Shown piece after piece: positions 1 to 5,147 of a stretch of DNA of 5,147 nt. The notes beneath the pieces were generated by a model. It did no database searches and was not told the origin of the DNA. It worked only from the letters and a program-made list of their open reading frames with translations. Made by a program: the position numbers and the translations under genes. The DNA is from Planctomycetota bacterium (GTDB lineage: Bacteria; Planctomycetota; UBA11346): the NCBI GenBank assembly GCA_013816645.1, contig JACDEC010000278.1, forward strand, positions 1-5,147, in the 5' to 3' direction. Position 1 is the first letter of the stretch. Every line of letters starts with the position of its first letter.

Positions 1-33
1 GCTGTCGAGCACGGGAGTGCGCTTGGTGAGCAC
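1..33 (-). CDS. Possible first codons of the gene downstream of moxR (partial)
   Basis: A GTG at 33-31 opens a frame that stays open to the window edge and reads VLTKRTPVLDS. It lies about 45 nt past the moxR stop on the same strand. There is no ATG on this strand in 1-78 and no clear ribosome binding site before this GTG. In many bacteria the gene after moxR encodes a DUF58 protein, so a downstream operon member is expected here on context. Eleven codons are too few to identify a family, and the true start may lie outside the window. Confidence 0.2.
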   Translation of the reverse strand, partial: MLTKRTPVLDS

Positions 34-48
34 CGGAAGTGCGCAGGA

Positions 49-73
49 CCCCGACCCCCGACCCCTGGACCCC
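49..73 (-). other. G-quadruplex motif after moxR
   Basis: On the minus (moxR coding) strand this stretch has four runs of four or five G separated by loops TCCA, TC and TC. This matches the standard intramolecular G-quadruplex pattern with very short loops. On the plus strand it appears as four copies of GACCCC at 47, 53, 60 and 68. It begins 5 nt after the moxR stop codon, so it would be in the mRNA between moxR and any downstream operon gene. The pattern is seen directly; folding and any effect on transcription, translation or RNA stability are inferred. Confidence 0.6.
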
Positions 74-78
74 GTGGC

Positions 79-1137
<1,059 letters not shown>

Positions 1138-1140
1138 GTG

Positions 1141-1146
1141 CACCTC
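1141..1146 (-). promoter_or_regulatory. Ribosome binding site of moxR
   Basis: The minus strand reads GAGGTG three bases before the ATG at 1137. It is a fair Shine-Dalgarno match, though closely spaced. It supports this ATG rather than any upstream start in the long open frame. None of the other starts in the window has a comparable site. Confidence 0.5.
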
Positions 1147-1209
1147 GGGGTGCAGACACAACGTGCCGCCATCCGGCTGTGACCGTGGTTGGCCGGCGCA
1201 AGACCCGAG

Positions 1210-1239
1210 TTTGAAGGAAATTGCACCACGTTCTGCCAA
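1210..1239 (-). promoter_or_regulatory. Candidate moxR promoter
   Basis: On the minus strand TTGGCA (1239-1234) and TTCAAA (1215-1210) are separated by 18 nt, a loose sigma-70-like -35/-10 pair in the most AT-rich part of the intergenic region. It would give a leader of roughly 65 nt. The -10 hexamer is a poor match, so this is a placement guess only. Confidence 0.15.
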
Positions 1240-1292
1240 TCCCGGACGAGCGAACCGGGCCGCGATGGTCACCGCAGGCTTGGCCGGCGGGT

Positions 1293-1298
1293 TAGCAT
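1293..1298 (+). promoter_or_regulatory. Candidate -10 element for the sigma gene
   Basis: TAGCAT matches the TATAAT consensus at the three most conserved positions and at the fifth. It lies 37 nt before the chosen ATG. No convincing -35 hexamer is present 16-18 nt upstream, so an alternative sigma factor, activator dependence or chance are all possible. A transcript starting about 7 nt downstream would begin next to the in-frame GTG at 1306. Confidence 0.2.
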
Positions 1299-1335
1299 TG
1301 GCACCGTGGCCGGTGGCGGCAGCATCGCCAGGCCG

Positions 1336-1899
1336 ATGGTCGACGATCTCGATGGCTGGATGACGGCGGCCCGCGAAACCGGGGACCAGGACGCTTACGC
1401 CCAGGTCGTGGAGAACTGCCACCACCTGATCCGCGCCACCTTGCTGCGCGAGACCGCCGATCCCGAATTGGCCGACGAGATCGCCCAGGAGGCCCTCGCC
1501 CGGGCCTGGGCCAAGCGCGAACAGTACCGCCCCGGGACTAGTCCTCGCGCCTGGCTGCTGGCGATCGCGCGCAGCCAGCTGATGGAGCATCATCGCCGCC
1601 AGGACCGCGACCGCCGGCACCTGCGCGAACTGGTCCGCCAGGAGCTGCTGCGCCACGCGCCCAACGTCACCGGCCGCGAGAACCAGGTGCGCATGGTCGC
1701 GCTCAAGGCCTGCGTCGAGGAACTCGGCGAGGAGCACCGCCAACTCATCAACCTCGTGCACACCCAGGGCATGACCTCGGACGCGGCCGCCGAGATCCTC
1801 GGCATCAAGCCGCCGGCCTGCCGGCAGCGCCTGTCGCGCCTGCAGCGGGCGCTCAAGACCTGCGCCGAGAAGCGCATCACCGACGGCGACAAGCGGTAG
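1336..1899 (+). CDS. ECF-like sigma-70 family RNA polymerase sigma factor
   Basis: A 187-residue sigma factor with only regions 2 and 4, the layout of group IV (ECF) factors. Region 2 covers about 15-90 and includes DEIAQEALARAW (47-58), which binds core polymerase, and PRAWLLAIARSQLMEHHRR (70-88), the -10 recognition helix area. Region 4 covers about 122-177, with the helix-turn-helix TSDAAAEILGIKPPACRQRL (147-166) for -35 contact. There is no long region 3 or region 1.1. The ATG at 1336 puts the usual short acidic lead before region 2. An in-frame GTG at 1306 is an alternative, and the frame is open further back to 1189 without homology. The site before the ATG is weak (AGG at 1330-1332). 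It lies 39 nt before a FecR-type membrane protein, its likely anti-sigma partner. The style, with a region 4 ending in ALKTC, resembles planctomycete ECF factors; that is from memory of the family, not a search. Confidence 0.92.
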   Translation: MVDDLDGWMTAARETGDQDAYAQVVENCHHLIRATLLRETADPELADEIAQEALARAWAKREQYRPGTSPRAWLLAIARSQLMEHHRRQDRDRRHLRELVRQELLRHAPNVTGRENQVRMVALKACVEELGEEHRQLINLVHTQGMTSDAAAEILGIKPPACRQRLSRLQRALKTCAEKRITDGDKR

Positions 1900-1938
1900 C
1901 CCGAGCGCCAGCGCGCCCTACCCTGCGCCCGCCGTCGC

Positions 1939-3180
1939 ATGCCCACCTCCGAACGCGATCAACGACTCCTCGAGCTGTCCACCGGATTCGCCCTCGGCGA
2001 ACTCGAGGAAGCGGAGCTGCGCGAATTCTACGAAGTCCTGCGCGATCCCGACCACGGCAGCGATGCGGCCCGGCAGGCCTGGGAGACCCTGGGACTGGTG
2101 GTGGACCTACGCTCGGAACTCGGTTCGGGCTTCCAGGACACGCTCGCGTTCCGGTTGCACAAGGAGGCAGGCGGCACCGACTCGCAGTTCGAGACCAGGA
2201 TGCGCGCGCGCATCGGCGCCTCGCGGCCGCGGTTGCAACCAGTGGCGGAGCCCGCACCCGTGGGGCCGGGTCGACGCACCTGGCTGGCGCTCGTCGCCAT
2301 CATTGTGGTGGTCGCCGGGATCGCGGCATTCGCGGTGGTCACTGCGCGACCGGCACCGACCGCGCGGGTGGCGGCGATGGACGGGACCGCCAGCCAGGAC
2401 GGACACACCTTGACCCTGGGCTCGACCATCGACCGTCGCCAGGTCGTGGTGCCCTCGGGTTCGCGGCTGACCCTCGCCTGGGTCGACGGCAGCGAAGTCG
2501 TGCTGGTCGGTCCGGCCAGCGCGGTGGCCGGACCGGCGAGCCTGTCGCTGCTCAGCGGCCAGATCTGGCTCGCCACGAACGACAGCTTCACGCTCGGACT
2601 TCCCGACAGCGCCAAGCCGTTGACCCTGCAGAAGGGAACGCGGTGCTCGGTCGAGATCCGCGACAGCCGCAGCCTGATCGGCGTCGCCGAGGGAAGCGCA
2701 TCGGGCGACGGCTTCACCGTCGCGGCTGGCCAAGCCGCGACGATCGGCCGCGGCGAATCCTACGCCTGGAGCGAGCAACCGCTCGCCGCCGGCGCGATCG
2801 CCGCTCCAGGAGCCGAGCAGGCGACCTGGCGGCTGTCGGGCACCCTCGCCTTCGAAGACACCGGCGCAGGCATCGTCATCCGCTGCGAGCGCCGCCAAGG
2901 TCCGGCGGTGGTGATCAGCGCCGAACCCGGTCGCCTGGTGGTGAGCGAAGACGGTCAGGAGCTGCAGCGCCTGACCCTGGGAGGCGCGCCACTGGTCGCC
3001 CGACAACTGCTCGCCGTCGGCGATGGGGCGGATCTCGCCCTGTTGGTTGGCGGCCAGCGTCTGGTGCTGCCGCTGCGCTTCCCGATCGCCGGGGTGAGCT
3101 GGCAACCCACCGGCAAGGCTGACCTCGAACAGGCGGTGTTCGCGACCGGCCCGCAACGCGAACCGGACGCGACCCGTTAG
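1939..3180 (+). CDS. Membrane-bound FecR-domain protein, likely anti-sigma factor
   Basis: A 413-residue single-pass membrane protein. The cytoplasmic N-terminus (1-112) has the short helical ALGELEEAELREF-type pattern (18-30) found at the start of many anti-sigma and FecR proteins. It has no cysteine, so it is not a zinc-binding anti-sigma domain. Basic GRR (111-113) precedes one transmembrane segment (about 114-134), giving an inside-to-outside topology. A FecR-like beta domain follows (about 145-275), with the typical IDRRQVVVPSGSRLTLAWVD stretch (164-183) and the SLLSGQIWL motif (203-211). The last ~125 residues form a separate beta-rich region not securely assigned. Only two cysteines occur, C236 and C316, both outside the membrane. 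The gene follows the sigma gene by 39 nt, so co-transcription and control of that sigma factor are likely but inferred. No Shine-Dalgarno site precedes the ATG, which suggests translation tied to the upstream gene or a non-canonical start mechanism. Confidence 0.85.
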   Translation: MPTSERDQRLLELSTGFALGELEEAELREFYEVLRDPDHGSDAARQAWETLGLVVDLRSELGSGFQDTLAFRLHKEAGGTDSQFETRMRARIGASRPRLQPVAEPAPVGPGRRTWLALVAIIVVVAGIAAFAVVTARPAPTARVAAMDGTASQDGHTLTLGSTIDRRQVVVPSGSRLTLAWVDGSEVVLVGPASAVAGPASLSLLSGQIWLATNDSFTLGLPDSAKPLTLQKGTRCSVEIRDSRSLIGVAEGSASGDGFTVAAGQAATIGRGESYAWSEQPLAAGAIAAPGAEQATWRLSGTLAFEDTGAGIVIRCERRQGPAVVISAEPGRLVVSEDGQELQRLTLGGAPLVARQLLAVGDGADLALLVGGQRLVLPLRFPIAGVSWQPTGKADLEQAVFATGPQREPDATR

Positions 3181-3198
3181 GGAACGCCGGCTCGTGCT

Positions 3199-4182
3199 TT
3201 AGAAGCCGATGCGCGCGCTGATCCCGCGGTGATCGCTACCCTGGACGGGGAATGCGCGGAGATCACCGATGGCTGCGCCTCCGCCGGCGAGGACGTGATC
3301 GATGGCGATACCGGCGGGACCGAACCAGCTCGGCCAGGTCGCCGGCAAAGGTCCGGCAGCAGGGCGCAAAGATCCCTCGGCGCACAGCCGGTGCCAGGCG
3401 GGTGAAGCCGGGCTGCAATTGATGTCCCCGATCACGATCACCGGCGCGAGCGAACCCGCGACCGAGCGGGCGATGCTGGCCAAGCCCCGATCGCGCATGC
3501 GCTGGCGCGAAGGCAGCTGGGGTGATTTGGGGTGGACGACGACGATGCGCAGGACGCGTCCCCCCTGCGCGACGCGCGCATCGATGACCGGCAAATCTTC
3601 GTCCCTGCGCAGCTCGACACCCGCGAGCGGCAGGCGGCTGCACAAGGCGACGCCGGAGATCGTGCCGTCGTCGAGCGGCTTCCCGTAGCTCCACTGCTGG
3701 TGGGGCCAACGCGGGTCGCCGCGCAACGACGCCTCATCCTCGGGACCGCTCTCCACCAGTACCAGCAGATCGTCGGTGCAACGCGCCACCGCGGGCAATT
3801 GCGTGGCGACGGTGCGGTTGCGGTAATAGATGTTGGCGTGGGTGACGGTGAGCGTCCGGCTTTCGGCGCCAGGCAGCGGCGCGCGCGCCTGCCAGGCAGC
3901 GCGGAACTGCGGCAGGGCCCCGAGCACGATCGCGAGCATGACCACTCCGCCCGGCAAGCGATCACGGCGCAGCAGGATGGCCACCGGCACCAGCAGCACC
4001 GCGGCGTGCAGCGTCCAATGGCTTGCGAGCTCGCCGGCCCAGAACCACGAGGCGGTCAGCGAGACCGCTATCCAGGCCAGCAGCGGTGCGGCGGCCACCA
4101 GCACCATCATGCGCAGGCGCCGCGCCGTGCGGAACCCGCCAGGCGGCGCAGTGACGTCGGCGACCTCGTCCGGTGCCGCCAC
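3199..4182 (-). CDS. Membrane-anchored endonuclease/exonuclease/phosphatase (EEP) family protein
   Basis: A protein of about 327 residues with three N-terminal membrane segments (about 26-44, 55-71 and 78-92) and a C-terminal EEP domain (about 110-327). Catalytic landmarks are HANIYYRN with N117, the metal-binding E144 in LVLVESGPED, VVVHPKSP with H217, GDIN (252-255), IDHVL (D295, H296) and the closing GSDH (315-318). The family hydrolyses phosphodiester or phosphomonoester bonds in nucleic acids, phospholipids or inositol phosphates; the substrate is not readable here. Basic RTARRLR before the first segment and RRDR between the second and third give an N-in topology that places the catalytic domain outside the cytoplasm. 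The GTG at 4182 is chosen because it starts 2 nt after the aminopeptidase stop and keeps that basic tail. ATG at 4110 or 4107 would give 303 or 302 residues. Neither has a good ribosome binding site. Substrates of similar exported EEP proteins are mostly unknown. Confidence 0.85.
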   Translation of the reverse strand: MAAPDEVADVTAPPGGFRTARRLRMMVLVAAAPLLAWIAVSLTASWFWAGELASHWTLHAAVLLVPVAILLRRDRLPGGVVMLAIVLGALPQFRAAWQARAPLPGAESRTLTVTHANIYYRNRTVATQLPAVARCTDDLLVLVESGPEDEASLRGDPRWPHQQWSYGKPLDDGTISGVALCSRLPLAGVELRRDEDLPVIDARVAQGGRVLRIVVVHPKSPQLPSRQRMRDRGLASIARSVAGSLAPVIVIGDINCSPASPAWHRLCAEGSLRPAAGPLPATWPSWFGPAGIAIDHVLAGGGAAIGDLRAFPVQGSDHRGISARIGF

Positions 4183-4184
4183 CC

Positions 4185-5147
4185 CTACAGCTGGGCCGCG
4201 ACGCGGGCCAAGGTGCGGGTCGCGAAACCGGTCATGCCCTTGGCGTAGTAGCGCCATCCACCGGTCTGGATCGCCGGACCGGCGATGTCGCAGTGCGCCC
4301 ACTTCACCTTCGGGTCGACGAAGGCGGCGAGGAAGATGCCCGCGGTAATCGCGCCACCGTAGGGACCGCCGATGTTGTTGATGTCGGCGTGCGGATGGTC
4401 GAGCAGTGCGCGGTACTCGCCGTAGAGCGGCAGCGGCCACAGTTCCTCGCCCGCATCCAGACCGGCCTGGCGGACGCGCTGCACCCAGGTCTCGTCGCGA
4501 CCCATGACCCCGGCGATGCGGTCGCCGAGCGCAACCATGCAGGCGCCAGTCAGCGTGGCGACATCGACGATGTGGGTCGCGCCGCGCTCGCAGGCGTAGG
4601 TCAACACGTCGGCCAGGACCAGGCGACCTTCGGCGTCGGTGTTGTCGACGTGGATGGTCGTGCCGTTGCGCGCCGTGTAGATGTCGCCCGGGCGCTGCGC
4701 ATCCTTGTCCGGCATGTTCTCGGCGAGCGCCATGTAGCCGGTGACCGGCACCTCGGGCTCCTGCTCGGCGATCAAGCGCATGGCGCCGAGCACCGCGGCG
4801 GCGCCGCCCATGTCGCCCTTCATCTCCCACATCTTCGGCCCCGGCTTGATGCTGATGCCGCCGCTGTCGAAGGTGATGCCCTTGCCGACCAGGGCCAGGC
4901 GCCGCGGCGCGTTCTTGGCGCCGCGCTTCGGGCGGTACTCGACCTCGAGCAGGGCCGGGGCCGCGGAACCGGCCATGCCGACCTGGACCAGACCGGGGAA
5001 GCCGGCCTTGCGCAGGGCCGCGACGCCCGAGATCACGCGCAGGCGCAAGCCGAGACCGGCGAGCTCGCGGCGCGCGCGCGCCACGAAGGTCTGGGGATCG
5101 AGCAGGTTGGGCGGCATGTCCGCCAGCTCGCGCGCGAGGTTCTGGGC
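4185..5147 (-). CDS. pepA: Leucyl aminopeptidase, M17 family (5' end outside window)
   Basis: The C-terminal 320 residues of a cytoplasmic M17 leucyl aminopeptidase, which removes N-terminal residues from peptides with a two-metal centre. Counting from the methionine at 5117 as 1, the active-site set is complete: K79 and D84 in GKGITFDSGG, K91, D102 in KGDMGGA, then D161, E163 and R165 in the family signature NTDAEGRL. Their spacing equals that of E. coli PepA residues K270, D275, K282, D293, D352, E354 and R356. The methionine at 5117 is not the true start: ten further codons (AQNLARELAD) are open to the edge and match the family's conserved helix before the PPN motif. The non-catalytic N-terminal domain is missing only because the window ends. 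The stop at 4187-4185 is 2 nt before the likely start of the EEP gene, indicating one transcript. The symbol reflects family membership; some M17 proteins are called pepB or lap. Confidence 0.95.
   Translation of the reverse strand, partial: AQNLARELADMPPNLLDPQTFVARARRELAGLGLRLRVISGVAALRKAGFPGLVQVGMAGSAAPALLEVEYRPKRGAKNAPRRLALVGKGITFDSGGISIKPGPKMWEMKGDMGGAAAVLGAMRLIAEQEPEVPVTGYMALAENMPDKDAQRPGDIYTARNGTTIHVDNTDAEGRLVLADVLTYACERGATHIVDVATLTGACMVALGDRIAGVMGRDETWVQRVRQAGLDAGEELWPLPLYGEYRALLDHPHADINNIGGPYGGAITAGIFLAAFVDPKVKWAHCDIAGPAIQTGGWRYYAKGMTGFATRTLARVAAQL

Larger units (their letters stand above)
1138..1335. promoter_or_regulatory. Divergent intergenic region between moxR and the sigma gene
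   Basis: This 198-bp stretch must hold the promoters for both moxR (leftward) and the sigma factor (rightward) unless transcripts enter from elsewhere. It contains a less GC-rich patch at about 1210-1240. The 10-mer TTGGCCGGCG occurs at 1189-1198 and 1280-1289, and ACCGTGG at 1183 and again at 1303. No riboswitch, RNA gene or strong terminator is visible. The regulatory role is inferred from gene orientation; the repeats are seen but may be chance in such GC-rich DNA. Confidence 0.6.

Noticed and set aside
47..73. GACCCC copies as a tandem repeat or CRISPR-like array
   Set aside because: Units are only 6 nt, unevenly spaced by 0-2 nt, and number four; they are better described as C-runs forming a G-quadruplex motif on the other strand.
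1221..1239. Sigma-54-like promoter on the minus strand (TTGG...GC)
   Set aside because: The GG and GC doublets are separated by 11 nt, whereas sigma-54 promoters need 10; this spacing is strict. No sigma-54 activator is visible.
1138..1761. Upstream extension of the moxR frame to a 560-codon protein
   Set aside because: The added part runs through the intergenic region and antisense to the sigma gene, shows no MoxR-like sequence, and the ATG at 1137 has a ribosome binding site. Long stop-free frames are expected at this GC content.
2107..3156. Long minus-strand open frame opposite the FecR-type gene
   Set aside because: Composition is typical of an antisense shadow (Arg, Ala, Gly, His, Gln rich) with no domain, while the plus strand has a transmembrane segment and FecR motifs.
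3188..3208. Hairpin as a terminator between the convergent genes
   Set aside because: The stem has only 5 bp with an 11-nt loop and no T-run follows on either strand.
3532..4248. Plus-strand open frame opposite the EEP gene
   Set aside because: No domain or signal is seen, and the EEP catalytic motifs on the minus strand account for the region.
4183..4830. Upstream extension of the EEP frame into the aminopeptidase gene
   Set aside because: This is the aminopeptidase gene read in another frame; the translation is Arg/Gly/His-rich with no homology, and M17 motifs occupy the true frame.

Overview
The window is a GC-rich, gene-dense bacterial segment with five supportable genes or gene parts and no mobile elements, RNA genes or CRISPR arrays. 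The GC bias and the gene set (an ECF-like sigma factor followed by a membrane-bound FecR-type protein, and a MoxR ATPase reading away from them) look most like a high-GC member of the Planctomycetota or a neighbouring PVC-type lineage. That placement is inferred from protein style only and is moderate at best.

Layout. Positions 1-78 are the trailer of moxR and perhaps the first codons of the next gene of its operon; they include a strong G-quadruplex motif on the coding strand. A complete MoxR AAA+ ATPase lies at 79-1137 on the minus strand. A divergent intergenic region (1138-1335) separates it from a plus-strand pair: an ECF-like sigma-70 factor (1336-1899) and, 39 nt later, a single-pass membrane protein with a cytoplasmic anti-sigma-like N-terminus and an extracytoplasmic FecR domain (1939-3180). 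The latter converges, with an 18-nt gap, on a minus-strand pair. That pair is a leucyl aminopeptidase (M17 family), cut off by the right edge (4185-5147), followed 2 nt after its stop by a membrane-anchored endonuclease/exonuclease/phosphatase (EEP) family protein (about 3199-4182).

How they may work together. The sigma factor and FecR-type protein form a plausible trans-envelope signalling pair. The membrane protein would hold the sigma factor until its outer domain senses something. The MoxR ATPase is a chaperone-like AAA+ protein normally encoded with DUF58 and von Willebrand A proteins; the rest of its operon would lie left of position 1. The aminopeptidase and EEP protein look co-transcribed, but no direct functional link is evident. 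The most interesting points are the non-zinc anti-sigma/FecR protein with an unassigned C-terminal beta-rich domain, the G-quadruplex motif after moxR, and the exported EEP enzyme coupled to a cytoplasmic peptidase.
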